Below are positions 24,401-36,587 of a stretch of DNA of 64,000 nucleotides, piece by piece. The DNA is from Vigna angularis (lineage: Eukaryota; Streptophyta; Magnoliopsida; Fabales; Fabaceae). Positions within the stretch are counted from its first letter, which is position 1, and each line of letters opens with the position of its first letter. The stretch spans positions 9,147,001-9,211,000 of the forward strand of contig NC_068976.1 in NCBI RefSeq assembly GCF_016808095.1, given 5' to 3'. Under the pieces are notes generated by a model. That model had not been told where the DNA came from. It did no database searches and saw only the letters and a list, made by a program, of their open reading frames with translations. The position numbers were made by a program, and so were the translations under genes.

Positions 24401-24889
24401 TTGCAGGGTCGAAGACGACCTCAAACAACCCAACCAAATGACCAGTCCACCTACAAATCTTAAAGACCGCTACAACTCGGCCAAAGGGAAATTTATAGTC
24501 ACACAAAAGAATTCCTAATATGCTGATCAAACTTTTGAGTTAGGGGCTTATGTACATACTCAGCCCAAAAAATATGCTAAATAATGCAACCTAACTAGGC
24601 CCATTTTACTTACTAACCTAAAAGGGTTGGAAATTTTTATGAGAAATATTTATTGGAGCAAATATTCATATATTCATATATTTTTATGAGGAAGGGTGAA
24701 TAATATTAATGGAAACTTTTTTGCAAATAGTGTAATAGCACTTTAGTCGAGGATTAAAAGATTTTATGCAAATTGTTAGATGCTCGACTTTGGAAAACAA
24801 TAAAATATTTTCAAGTGTTTTTCAGTTGTTAAAATATTATTGTTTCAATGTTTTAATAAAACTTCCTTTTTAGTAAAGAATTGTTTAAC

Positions 24890-26254
24890 AGTTGAAGCGT
24901 TTATATCAAGAGTAAGTGTAACAACAGGTTTTGTAAGAGAAGCATTTAAGAGAACAAAGCAATAAGTACACAGACGTTTTTATATTGGTTCACTCCACTA
25001 AGCTACGTCCAGTCTCTTCTAGCACCTTAGAGGGTTCCACTATAATCTTCAACAAGATTACAACTGAGTATTTTCACCATTATTTGCATCCCTAGTCAAT
25101 GAATGACCCTTGTTACCCTGAGTAATTGAGTTTCACCCACTCTTGGTTGCGCAATATTCTTCACCACTTCTGGTATCCCTAGACGCTCCAAGTATCCACC
25201 TGATGTGGTCTTCTTGAGTTTCACCCACTCTTGGTTTCCACTAGGCAATCTTGGTATCAACTTGATACACTGCCTAATAATCCTTTAATTCAACTGAGTT
25301 AATTAACAAGTGTTTGAATTCTCTTCAGAATGTGCAATCTAACAGATTGCTTACAAGTCCTTTAAAAGATTACTCTCACAAAAAGGATATATGTTCAGTA
25401 CAATTCAATCTACAAACTTGCTAAGTGTTTTTCTCCCTTCTCTTTCCTTACAATAGTAAGCTTATATAAAAATGAAGCTTGAGAATGTTTCTATACTTGA
25501 GATTTTTCTCTTCTCAGATATTTTCTTTTGAGTTCTTGAGCTCTTTTGGGCTTTTCTCTCGACTATATTTACTTATACTCTTTTCCTCTTTGTATGTTTT
25601 TCTCTTCGTAAGCAATTCTCTTGATTCTTTCTTTGAATCATCTTCTATTAAAAGGCTTCTCAAAAGATATTTGTTAGGAAAAGCTTTGGCCTTGATTCTT
25701 AAGTCTTCTGAGTCTTGTCGTATGAAGCAGTCGTTGGTTAAAGTCAACTTGTCAGAGTAGGCTTGTTTTTTCAGTACTTTGATAGAAGTAGGTTGTACTA
25801 TTTTTCTAGCACGACTTATGATGGAAAGAACATTCTGTGAATGTCTTCTTTGTTCCTAACGTCCACTTCTGATTTGTATCGGATGAAGCAGGTGGATGCG
25901 TGTAATAGGCAAGCTGCACAAAGTAGAGTAGATATGCATGCAGAGAATATGTCTTTTCTCTTATCACTTTTGTTATTTTTAAACGTTGAGCATTTAATGC
26001 ATGTTCAAAACAACAAAGTTCTTTTTACGTTTTCTACCGTTCAAGTGAGATTTTATCATTTAAGTTTCTCACTAAGATACCAAGCATTCATCGAAGACTT
26101 CATTGTTGGATGAAGTAGATCATTTAGCTCATGGTATCGTCTATTTTTTATAAATGCTTTTAGGTTCTTCTCTATTCAACAAGTGTGTTTAACAGGTTGT
26201 CTTCTATCACAAGTTTTTGGAATATTAATTGAGACTTTCAAAGTGCTTTCCAAA
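24890..26254 (-). repeat. LTR-type retroelement remnant
   Basis: Contains the recurring core TTTTATATTGGTTCACTCC (about 24979) and exon-like pyrimidine tracts, and shares long stretches with 59640-60195 and 63007-63400 (for example GTTAAAGTCAACTTGTCAGAG against GTTTAAGTCAACTTTGTCAAAG). It continues after the insertion as 28001-28440. No LTR termini could be fixed. Confidence 0.45.
26096..26254. repeat. 159-bp direct repeat, left copy
   Basis: Begins GACTTCATTG and ends GCTTTCCAAA. Matches 28001-28159 with two visible substitutions. It abuts the PBS end of the LTR remnant at 26255. See the related finding. Confidence 0.95.
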
Positions 26255-28000
26255 TGGCGCCAAAAACTTGTTGAGACCTCGGCAAGCGTACCGGATCGTT
26301 CAAGTAATAAATCAGTAAGTCCGAATATCGTTTTCCCAAGGGATTTGTTTTGATTCACAGATTGATTAAAGTTTACTAATTTAGCGATTAATTTTACAAC
26401 ACAAGTAAGATTTGCATACAGATGAAATTAAAGAGGTAAAAATAGATGAATTAAAGTTCACTGGGGTTGAAATTCAAGTTCATCACTCCGGTAATTTTCT
26501 ACTAACACAATTCCTCAAAATTAAGCATCGACATCCTAGGCGCATGCAGTCCTGATTCCTCAGAGACAGTTCTTAATCATTCAAACTAAATTGCTAATTC
26601 CTTAGCTAATTCAATTATCAGATTTGCCTTAAACACAATGTCACAGATGACTAAAAATTCCCTCCTATGTCTAGGACTCGAAATCCTTTAGCAGTTCTAT
26701 CCTAGGTCCGCGGTCTCATACATTTCCCAATGATTTAACCGTTCAAATAGCTCAGATTTCCATCAAAAGCATGAAAAATAAGGATAGAACACATAATTCA
26801 AACAAGTTCATGCATTAATAGAAAAATTACATAGAAGTTCAGAAATTTACTCTCAACCCCAGTGAAATGGAGTTCTAGCTACACATATACATCATAGAAG
26901 TGATAAAGGATGGATTGGATGGTAGAAAGTGGTGAAATTCCACTCCGGAGCACCCAAAACGAGCATGGACACGAGCTGCAGAGTTCCCCCTGGCTTCTCC
27001 CCTCCAGAACTGACTGGTTTCTGCCTCTAGATCGCGTTTTTAAAGAAATGACCTTAAGTGATTTTTCGCTGGGCGACGAACGTACGCTCGCTGGGCGAGC
27101 GTCCGTCGCTGGGCGAGCGTCCGTCGCTGGGCGAGCGTCCGTCGCTGGGCGAGCGTCCGTCGCTGGGCGAGCGTCCGTCGCTGGGCGAGCGTCCACTTTT
27201 CATCTTCGCTGGACGAACGTCCAAAGCTCGCTGGACGAGCGTCCGTCGCTGGGCGAGCCTTCATTGATCGCTGGGCGAGCGTCCACTTTTCATCTTCGCT
27301 GGACGAACGTCCAAAGCTCGCTGGACGAGCGTTCTCGCTGGGCGAGCGTTCGCTCTCTCGCAAGGCGAGCGTATACTTTTGGGTCACGGGCGTGCACTCG
27401 CTGGACGAACGTCCAAATTCTGGACGAGCGGCCCAATTCTGGACGAGCGGCCCAATTCTGGACTGAGCGTCCAATTTTCTGGACGAGCGGCCGCGAGCTG
27501 GACGAGCGTCCCTGGACGAGCGTTGGACGAGCGCTGGACGAGCGTCCTCACTCTGGACGAGCGTCCTCTGCCAACTGGGCGAGCGTCATCTGCCGCTCTG
27601 GACGAGCGTCCTCTGGTTGCTGGGCGAGCGTCCTCTACCGCTCTGGACGAGCGTCCGGACGAGCGCCGCGCTCGCTATGTGACGAGCGTCCTCTGACGAA
27701 CGTCCTCTGCGCGCTGGACGAGCGTCCCAATTCTTCTAAGTGGCGCCCGACGCCCCTTTGTATCTCACGCCCGGGCGCGAACATCTCGGCAAAACTGCGC
27801 CTATGAGTGTGGTCCAAGTCTTTTATGATATCCAATCCTTATTTTTCATCAAAATAAACAACAAAAGCATCAAAAACATTTAAACAGTCAAAATTATACT
27901 TATATCAACAATTATACACTTTTCATGAGAATTAACACTAAAACTTACTCAAAAGCCCCACAATATAAGCAACAAAAACAAGTAAACTTTTCACCTATCA
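26255..28000 (-). mobile_element. 5' LTR plus PBS remnant of an Athila/Tat-like Ty3/gypsy element
   Basis: On the minus strand the unit reads TGATAGGTGAAAAG (from 28000) to GGTCTCAACA (26269), i.e. TG...CA, then AGTTTT and TGGCGCCA (26255-26262), the start of the TGGCGCCGTTGCCGGGG primer-binding site used by Athila/Tat-type elements. Length 1732 bp. The end of the LTR resembles that of 61649-63006 (both contain CGGTACRCTTGCCGRRGTC-like sequence). There is no internal region and no second LTR. The middle holds a GC-rich motif array. Confidence 0.8.
27067..27735. repeat. GC-rich CGCTGGGCGAGCG motif array inside the LTR
   Basis: Some thirty copies of GCTGGGCGAGCG or CTGGACGAGCG, a near-palindrome (CGCT...AGCG arms). 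The first part is a strict 18-bp tandem array of six units (27089-27196); then a 100-bp segment containing CACTTTTCATCTTCGCTGGA is itself repeated; then irregular spacing. GC content is far above the surroundings. Long open frames on both strands (RASVAG and DARPAT repeats) are by-products of the 18-bp period. Confidence 0.95.
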
Positions 28001-28159
28001 GACTTCATTGTTTGATGAAGTAGATCATTTAGCTCATGGTATCGTCTATTTTTTATAAACGCTTTTAGGTTCTTCTCTATTCAACAAGTGTGTTTAACAG
28101 GTTGTCTTCTATCACAAGTTTTTGGAATATTAATTGAGACTTTCAAAGTGCTTTCCAAA
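28001..28159. repeat. 159-bp direct repeat, right copy
   Basis: Starts exactly at the base after the LTR end (28000) and continues into normal flanking sequence. Matches 26096-26254. Confidence 0.95.
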
Positions 28160-28439
28160 AACATTGTCTAGAAACTTTTTTCTTTTTAACTAAATTGAGA
28201 GTTTGACTGATTACCGTTTGATACAATATAAATTTTTGTGTGTAGCAAGACTCCCATTGACGCTTGAGCTTGGGAATCGTTTAGTTATGTCCAGTTTATG
28301 CCTAGGTGATTTTCTAAGACTTTCCTAAGTTACTTGATTTCCAAAGTATTTTCATTTATCAAATCATTTTAGTTATTCTGATATTCTTGTGAGATCATCT
28401 TCACATGTTCATTTCGTTTAGTGTTGCTTTGTTAAACTT

Positions 28440-30025
28440 CAAAAATACGAAAGCGTTTACACATTTTAGTCTTATAAACGATTTTGTCTTAACACAAATC
28501 TCGGTAGTTTGATTACGTCGTGATATTCATTAATACCATATTTACAAAATATTTGGTATATCAGTTAAAGTATCACATTATTATGATTATTCTAATAATT
28601 ATCATATATACTGTAAGTTGTTATTTTATTAATACTGTTTGTATTTATCACATGAGTTATAGGTTCCAAAAATCCTATAAATACAAATGGTATTTCACTA
28701 GGAAATATATATTCACTCATACTCATATAGAAATAAAAACATCAATATAAGAAATAAATTATTTGTTCGCAATAATTTTACATCATTTTTTATATGTAAA
28801 GACAAAGCTAAGATTGTAATTTTTTTTATATTTCTCTACAAATAATTCTTATTAAATGGTTTTCTATCATACCAAATGATTGTAATAACACTAGCTTCAA
28901 ACATTTTAAACTAAAATTTTACTAATTCATATTTCTCAATTGGTGCTAAAATGTGAGTTTTTCTAATTAATATTGATATAATTGGTTTTGATACTGGATG
29001 GTTTGAGAAAAGTTTTGAAAGATTTATCAACCATAAAACATGACTCAAAAGAGATTAATAATAAGCACGAAAATCTTAAGCTAATGACTTTAAGGTGTTC
29101 TTTGTTATATATTATAAAAGATTTTATACAACAAAAATTCATATCAAATAACCTAGACACTAAAAAAAGTAAACAGGGAGAAGCTTAGTAGCAGACTCTT
29201 CATGTTTTGTGCTATAACTCCTATCATGACAAATGCAACTACCCGAACTCTTCACTCAGCCAAGACCTTCACCAATTGGAAGCAACTTCAGACCAAAAAG
29301 CAAAAACAAAACTAGATGGAGATGTTGCACAACATATCAACAATTTAGGGATACATTTCATCTACAAGTTCATTGAAAAAAAGCTCAAAATAACCTCTCC
29401 AACTCGCAATAATTTTTTCAGTGACATAAAACAACAAAGTGCGGCTCGATTGCTACACCCTTGAAATTAAATTTCACAACTTCATTGCACAAATTTAACA
29501 CCTTGTCACAAAGAAGAAGGGCTCAATTTTGCTAGTTCATTCCACAAACAGAGAACTTACCGGGACAATAATGCCTCTTGAAAACCTCCCTGGACAATGG
29601 CAGCCTCCCTACACCAAGGCAGGGGAAAAAACACAACAGAAAACCTCTACCAAGATCATTCAAACCTAGTGCTGCATGAACCGTCCCCCTCACTCAACGC
29701 ACCAGGGAGCCTCACGTCATGGCAGCGGGCTCATCACACCAGCGTCGACAAACCACAAACCCTTGACAAACAACAAACCCTTGACAAACCACGAACCCTC
29801 GTACAAGAACTCCTAACGCAGAAGGCACCCTCATGTCACAAAAGCCGCCTTCAACGGTAGCATCAATGCCATAGGCCTTCGAACATGACGAGGATGAACA
29901 CCAATAACGAGTGAAACAGGAAATTGAAGTTGGCTGAAGAAAAGGCAAGAGCACCTAGGCGATTTCAGTGAAAAGGAAGACGCGATTTCAGTGAAAGGAA
30001 GTTTTAGGGAGGGAATACCCAAATT
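28440..30025. other. No gene recognised
   Basis: AT-rich to about 29200, then a more GC-balanced stretch with short ORFs of no known family. An 18-bp tandem repeat (GACAAACCACAAACCCTT, three units) lies at 29748-29801. Possibly retroelement-derived; I see no LTR or TIR ends. Confidence 0.5.
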
Positions 30026-30029
30026 TTGA

Positions 30030-31020
30030 CCTTATTGTCGGAACAATCGGTACCGTTATAGAGTCGCGCAACGGAATAAGATATAGATAGCGGAAAGCGT
30101 GTAACGATCACAACACAAGTTAAAATAGTCGGTTTTAAAAATTGATTTTCTTAGCGAACTTTTATCGAACAGTTGATGTGCTAAGAGTTTAGGGATCAAG
30201 AAAATCAACACAGAATTTTTATCTTGGTTCGAATCAAAAGATTCTACGTCCAGTCGTTAATCACTATAAATAGTGATTAACCTTTTTCACTAAAAATATA
30301 GTTGTACAGATTATAAGATAATGAAATGAGCAAAGAAAGAAAACACCTTCCTTCGACAAACGAACCAGAAGAGTGCAACAAGTAACTTCCTTCGACAAAC
30401 GAACCGGAAGAGCTTCCTTCGACGCACGAACCGGAAGCAACAGCTCTGTCAACTTGAAGAGAACTGCTCCGACCTTTGACACACAAAGCGCGAGCTTCTC
30501 CTATTCACAAGACCAGACAAGAACACTCTATCACTTTGAGAACTTCCTCAGACAAACTGTATTCTCAAAATGGCATAGATCCTTTTCACTCATAGAGAGC
30601 TTCCCTTAGGCACAAAGCTCTAATACTCTCAATTGAAAAGTTCTTTTTAAGAGTTGTGAAGACCTCTATTTATAAGCCTAGTTTCGTGCAGGGTCAAAAA
30701 CTGAAAAGACATCTCCCAACTGCCACTGATAATTGATTATCAAAAGTGATAATCGATTATTTGTGTCCGTTATGGGGTTTTCAAAAAAGTGATAATCGAT
30801 TATCTTGAGCAATAATCGATTATTCCAGAGACTTGGACAGAATTAAATGAAACAGTGATAATCGATTATTCTTTGTAATAATCGATTATTTGCGCAAGCA
30901 ACTCTCTTCTAAACTGGCTCGTGATAATCGATTATTCCTCTTGATAATCGATTATTTGTGCAATGACTCACTAAATACGAAAACTTCTAAGAGTTTTTGC
31001 ATCATTACATTTTATCCTAT
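30030..31020 (-). repeat. LTR-type remnant with ATAATCGATTAT palindrome array
   Basis: Contains the recurring TTTTATCTTGGTTCGAATC core near 30214, three copies of a 25-bp CTTCCTTCGACAAACGAACC unit (30350-30440), and from 30728 to 30956 seven exact copies of the perfect 12-bp palindrome ATAATCGATTAT plus one variant, mostly in alternating GTGATAATCG and AATAATCG contexts. No termini found. Confidence 0.6.
30728..30956. repeat. ATAATCGATTAT palindrome array
   Basis: Seven perfect copies and one ATAATTGATTAT variant in about 230 bp, at irregular 25-60 bp spacing, so they are dispersed copies and not a simple tandem repeat. Confidence 0.95.
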
Positions 31021-31880
31021 ACATTTGTTTCTATAAAATCGTTTAACAAAGATGCATTTAGAGTCTTCAATTCTTCAGCTTTTATCATCATCAAAATTTC
31101 ATAGTAGCTTCAAGATACCAATGCTCCTCATTGGTAACACTTATTTCATCGAAGAACTTACTGACGACCTCATATCCATTGGTAAATTAAATCACCAATA
31201 CATTATCGACAAGAATATCCGTCGATAAATAAAACAATAAAGTCCATCGATAATTTTGTCAGTAATTTAAACTCATCAACGGATCTTAGACCGTTAATAA
31301 ATACCTGTTAATAAAATGCACTTATTTTGTAGAGTACTCAAACATCCAAACTATCTTATTAACCTGAATGTTGAAGAGTTTTTTTGCAGGTAAATCTCCC
31401 CTCCATCCCAACCCTCAAGAGTATATATCAAAGTTCTTCAATCTACTCAGATCTTATCACCTATCAATAGATTTACGTTCACAATATGATAAGAAGTTAA
31501 ATTAATGAAAAAATATACTATAACATTAAATTATTTTTTTATTCTACTAAAAACTAAATATGCAACGTAACTTTTTCTTCATCTTTATTTTATAATTTTA
31601 TATTTTTTTAACATTTTTTTCACCTCAATCCACCACCTTAATCTCATATAATATTTATTAATTGACATCACAAAAATCTCCAATAAAATGAAAAAAAGAA
31701 AACAAAAAATAAAAGGAAACGATCTCTGTACAGGAAATCACGGTATCTTCTAACTTTCAAGTTTGTTTCCCATTTCATTTAATATTGATATGCTTATCAA
31801 TTGACATGATACAAAATTAGTATAAAGAAAAAAAAAGTATAACAAGAGACATAAATTAAAGATAGGTAATATTAGTACTC
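31021..31880. other. Spacer 3' of the SWEET gene
   Basis: AT-rich; a few CGTCGATAAATAA/CATCGATAATTT repeats near 31150-31260. No gene seen. Confidence 0.6.
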
Positions 31881-31886
31881 CGAATC

Positions 31887-34082
31887 TCAGTTACTAGGAA
31901 CATTCCCGTCCTTATGATGTCCCATTTCCATGTCCACCTTTTCCTCGTGCACGTTTTGCTTGTTCGGTTCTTCCTTCTCTCTCCTCTTCCCGTATTTGCA
32001 GTGCAGAACCAGCTGGAGGATGCCCAGGGGAGTTCCAACCACATTTGGCCCCTGTTACATGTTCAACATTAACAATGAAAAAATATTATTTCACACACTT
32101 AAATCTTTTGATACTATTTTTATTTATTTTTTATATTTTTTTTTCTTAAAAAAATATAAAAATTTCTATTTTTATGATTATTTTATTTTTATATTTTGTG
32201 TCAAATAAATCTAAAAGTGTGTCATAGTACAATTACTCTTAACAAATCACTCTTCTTTAAGTTTTTTTTTTTAAATTTTCATTTAAAAAAGTAAAAAACA
32301 TTATATTGGAATTAATGAAATAATAGTGATGGAAAACGTGAGATAACCCACACAAGGATTATATCGCTCAAAAGTTCGATGAAATTAGCTTATGGGTATT
32401 TTTTTATATAATAATTTTAATATATTTATTTTTATCCCGTCTAGATATAAATTTTTAGATTATTCTTGACAAATAAAGACTATTATTTAATGTGATCATA
32501 TTGTTTTCCTTTAATTCGGCCATTATTCAATGTTACTATTTGGAAATATCATTAATTAAACACGAGCTAAAAAAAGAAAATGGAAAATGTGATTTTTAAA
32601 AAAAATAAAAAATAAAATAAATTTAACTAAACTTTTCATACTTGCAAACAATGATATGTATGTACATACCGCAACGAAAATATCACGAATGAGGAGTCCG
32701 TAAGTCATCCACAGTAAACTGACCAACAAGGAGCTCAAAGACAAAGGCAGAGGCATGAATTCCACGCTCTTGGTTTCTATCACTTTCTTCTGCAATATGA
32801 ATAAAACGAAATTATCTAATACCATTTAACAAACATCTGAAGGGCATTTTTCTTTTTTCTCTTATGATGGATCTACTCTGTTCGGTTTTGCTATTCTCTG
32901 TTTTCTCTTGAGAAAAACATGGCTCACCATTACAACCAGAGGCGATGCATACAGTGCTATTGAGACTCCCAAGCTTACGCTACCCACCAGAAGCTTTCGG
33001 TGACGATGATCGGAGATGGCAAAAGTTGATACAATGGCAATGACACCTACCACTGTAAGAACTGCTGCTGCTGGAATGGCCACCTTCACCTGTAAAATTT
33101 CATGTGTTTCAGAAACAAAATAGCTATAAATGTGAACCAACAGGTTATTTCTTATTATAGAACACATATTCACTGATCGTATAAGATTTTTTGCAAGTTT
33201 GTCATTGGAGTGAGTTAATGTTTGGCCATTCTTTTTGTTTCTGTAAGAAAATTAATATGATGAAAACTTCATGCTGTGGATTCTATGAGGGGGGAGAAAT
33301 GGGTGACATTGGATGCCAATTGTAAGGAAATGAATGAGGTAATTTTTCTCATATGTTGCCCATTTCATTATTTGTTTTTATCTGAATTATTTGTTGTCAT
33401 TAGTTATTCTTTTGAATTGAAACTGATATTTTAATTGAACTAAATGTGTTTGTTTATAGTTTATTGGTGTCAAATCTATACTATCTTGGTCATTGATTTT
33501 GATTAAATGTTGAATACTTTGATTTAAATTTGAAATAAGCAGAAAGATGTTTTATACACTGAGAAAATAACTTGGTCTTGAAAGAGGTGGTAGATCAGGA
33601 ATAAACTTGCCTTTCCTTTGGGTGAAGAATACCAGAAATAGATGAGAACGTAAGATAGTTCAAAGAGAACCCCAACTCCATTAACTGTGACAAGAGGAAA
33701 ATTTTCCCACTTGTTGCTTACGACTGGCAATCCATACCAAGTGTATAGGAGACTGTTCATCAGGGCTATGATGTAAGGAATGCATGAAAACTCTTCTGTA
33801 CTTTTCTTCCTTATGACCCTTTTGAAGGTAACCCTGCACAAGTAAAATCATGAGACTCCAATGCTTCATTGTAACAAACTGAGAAGGTGAAACAAGTAAG
33901 GAGTGGTGGAATTCAACATACGTTGGTGCAGCGTAAAGAGACATTGAGGCAACATTCCCTGCAAGAAACATGGCAACAGATCATTATTTTTTGCTAAAAG
34001 GTAGAAATACTGAGAGGGCTAAAGAATGAATGAACAAAGAAGTACCAAGAACAGCAACAACCATAAGAAGGGTCAGTGCCAT
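31887..34082 (-). CDS. SWEET3: SWEET sugar transporter (MtN3/saliva family), SWEET3-like
   Basis: Plasma-membrane sugar uniporter of the SWEET family. Exons: 34082-34046, 33958-33922, 33833-33611, 33089-32928, 32789-32670, 32051-31887; phases agree and give 247 aa plus TGA. Two MtN3 repeats (about residues 8-97 and 130-216) are joined by a linker helix, seven membrane segments in total. Family motifs seen: APTVTF at the end of TM1, STEEFSCIPY, YTWYGLP, NGVG, the HRHRK(L/S) loop, YASPLVVM and VEFMPLPLS. The sugar-site Trp/Asn pairs appear as W57/N76 and W180/N196. The charged, Glu/His-rich tail after residue 212 is short. Intron 3 begins GCAAGT after AAG, a GC-AG intron; only this junction keeps the frame into VKVAIP. 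Nearest by memory is Arabidopsis SWEET3 (clade I), but orthology was not tested. Confidence 0.95.
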
Positions 34083-34154
34083 GTTGAAGTCTTGACCCTC
34101 TTATAAAATGAGATGAAGCTTTTGTGTACAACTGAAGAGAGGCTAATAATGGCC

Positions 34155-34162
34155 TATTTATA
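34155..34162 (-). promoter_or_regulatory. TATA box of the SWEET gene
   Basis: TATAAATA on the minus strand about 73 bp upstream of the ATG, the expected position for a short 5' UTR of about 40 bp. Confidence 0.65.
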
Positions 34163-34229
34163 AGACTTTTTCTGAGGGTACTCTCATGGCACTGTTCAAC
34201 GCCAAGTGGCGGTTTAAACATTACAGTAA

Positions 34230-35170
34230 AATATGAACATACAGAAGATGAAGAAAAATTGGAAAACAGAAGAGAGAGATAGAGAGAGGAAGTGCTGTCT
34301 GGTGCTTTAATAAACTTGTGGATGCAAAACTTTGTTCAAATTGAGAATATTTTCTCTCCACTTGTTTTCCCGATTAAGGGCTAATATTATGGTATAGCCT
34401 TGGTACATATTTGCTACCAACTCCCATCAGAGTAGTAGTAGATTGCTCTTGATTTGTAGCATCCACTTTTGACAAATTTCCTGCGTGTCATTTAAAATTC
34501 TTTGTTTGCATGGATCTGATTTGATAAGTGCCTTCTGCTTTTCTGCTGGTAAAGCATTAATAACACCAATAATGCCTTAAAAAAACGTTACTAAATGAAG
34601 TGCTATCCTCTTGATGATGTGACTTCCATTTAGTAGAGATGTGAGAGTTTATTTGGCATGCCACTGAATAAGATCATTGTGGATGACTGCTTCGTAATTT
34701 ACTGTGTCAAGAAAGACAACTTTTTTATATTTGTTTTTGAAGTATTAAGAAAGCACAAAAGCAAAATTGAATCATCATCATCATCCATGGGCAGAGTTTT
34801 TCATTGTTCTATTTTATGTTTTCATTACTATTACACTTCTGTCATCCATGCAGTAAATATGTGTATCGGATGCACCAAGTCTAGTTATTTACCAAACCAA
34901 AATGTGAATATCAAATAGAAAAGGAAATGATGACAATCACATTGGACAATAACAGAGGATATTGTGCACCTCTTTTAGATAAATATTTTTCATTCTTACT
35001 TCAAAGTTATAAATTGTATTGTTCTTATAAGGATTTTAAGCTTGGTCTTTTGGACAGACGTAGTCAGAGTGGTTTTGAGGTTTTTGACATGTACTTTGAA
35101 AATTGAAAATTGGAATGCGAGAAAAGATCTATCGAGGTCTTGAACGAGGATATTTGGATAGTTGGTGTGA
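34230..35170. other. Upstream region of SWEET, no other gene
   Basis: Contains a GAGAGAGATAGAGAGAGG stretch near 34272 and an ATCATCATCATCATC run near 34770. No coding sequence with a known domain. Confidence 0.6.
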
Positions 35171-36470
35171 TTTATGTAACATCCCAATTTCAGATATTCA
35201 CGAGCTGTAGTTAAACTGAAAAAAAAATCGAATTTTGTATAATAAAGAAATGTATTTTTCAAAAGCTTAATATTTAAAATGTGCTGAAATAAATTAAATC
35301 ATGTTTCAAAAACAATGTCCAATTACATAGTTGAAAATTATTTAAAATAACCATGGAAATAAAAATAAATTTGATTACATCGTTCCAAAAGTTTAAACAA
35401 AAACAACTCGCTCCTTTTAAAATATCTGGAACATCATTTGCTTACGTATAATTTTATTATACAATCATTTTCAAAAATGACAAACAACAAACACAAACAT
35501 GTACGAAGTAAGTTAATCTTAAAATAAACAATAACAATATAATATATGAATATCACAAAAATATATCATAATAACAACACACAAACCTCATCCTTATCAT
35601 TATTATCGCATTAATTACTAATCATTTAAACAACATCAACGTCTTTATCATCAATTCCTCGATTCTCCATGTCATCACGAACATCACTTATATAGACCAT
35701 CAGTCTATCCATTCATCAGCACTCTTGCTAATTACACCACCATGGTAACCACCACGATCATAACCATCATCATAAATAACATCATTAGGAGCATCATCAT
35801 CACCATGATCATCATCATGAATACCACCATGAGCATCAACATCATCATAACCATCACAAAAACATGTGTGACACTTATTAAGATAAAAATCAAATAAATA
35901 ACATAGAATTTATACTCTAGCCAAGGCTTGAACATGTGACCACTTAGCCCAACAAAGAGCTATCACCACAACTGAGTTACACAACACATTGTGAAAAAAT
36001 GAAGGTTAGCTAAAACATACTCACGTCTCATTATAATATTATTTCTAAATTCTACATTTTTCTTGAGTCTTATCATCTGAGCGGCTTTGAAGTCTCTGAT
36101 GTGTACTTCTTGAAGGTTGGAATGCAAGGGAAGATCCACCTGCAAAAGACTATCGGACGCTCAAGTCAATAAGAAAGTTTTAGGATCTATGATAAATGGT
36201 GAGATCTATACCATGAGGTTGATAACAAGGATTTAAGATGAATCATCGATCCTTTAAGCTCGTCATTAGGGAATAACTGTCATTCTCCTACCACGTCCAA
36301 TAGTTTCACATCATTTAAGAGTCGAGACCTAAGAAAATTCAAATATTCTCTCATCCTTCCATCTTTCGAGATGTCTTTTAAGGACAAAATTGTGACGAAT
36401 CATCCCGTCTCCAAAATGGACAAGACCTCGTGAATGCAGTAACTGACCCTAGTAATGCTTTCTTGACAAA
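35040..36470 (-). repeat. Probable decayed LTR-retroelement region
   Basis: TGTAACATCCCA (35175) matches the outer end of the 2.4-kb LTR family found at 40.9 and 55.3 kb. Segments 35068-35135 and 36083-36145 are diverged direct repeats (GGTTTTGAGGTTTTTGACATG against GGCTTTGAAGTCTCTGATGTG). No open frame or matching terminus was found. A CAT/ATC trinucleotide-rich tract lies at 35750-35870. Confidence 0.3.
35750..35870. repeat. Imperfect (CAT/ATC)n trinucleotide tract
   Basis: Dispersed ATCATC, CACCAT and CATCAT runs; the Met-rich open frame on the minus strand is a by-product. Confidence 0.8.
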
Positions 36471-36587
36471 CTTGAGATCGAAACATATATCAATAATAAG
36501 GTTTAGGTTGAAATATATGTATTATTGTGGTTAATATTTTTAAAGTATCCTTTATTAATTTCAATGACAATTATTATACGTGTGAGT

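Noticed and set aside
27089..27196. Regular 18-bp units considered as a CRISPR-like array
   Set aside because: Units are contiguous without spacers and sit in a plant LTR.
26910..27806. 298-codon plus-strand open frame with RASVAG repeats and the minus-strand frames with DARPAT repeats
   Set aside because: The frames exist because an 18-bp GC-rich repeat has no stop in several frames; they lie inside an LTR, and have no start context or domain.
28520..28750. Plus-strand AT-rich frame with a CTATAAATAC box upstream
   Set aside because: Low-complexity Ile/Tyr-rich translation; no LTR pair or domain found.
30728..30956. ATAATCGATTAT copies considered as a CRISPR array
   Set aside because: Repeat is 12 bp, spacing irregular, context is a eukaryotic retroelement.
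35732..35935. Met/Val-rich minus-strand frame
   Set aside because: Translation of the CAT/ATC trinucleotide tract.
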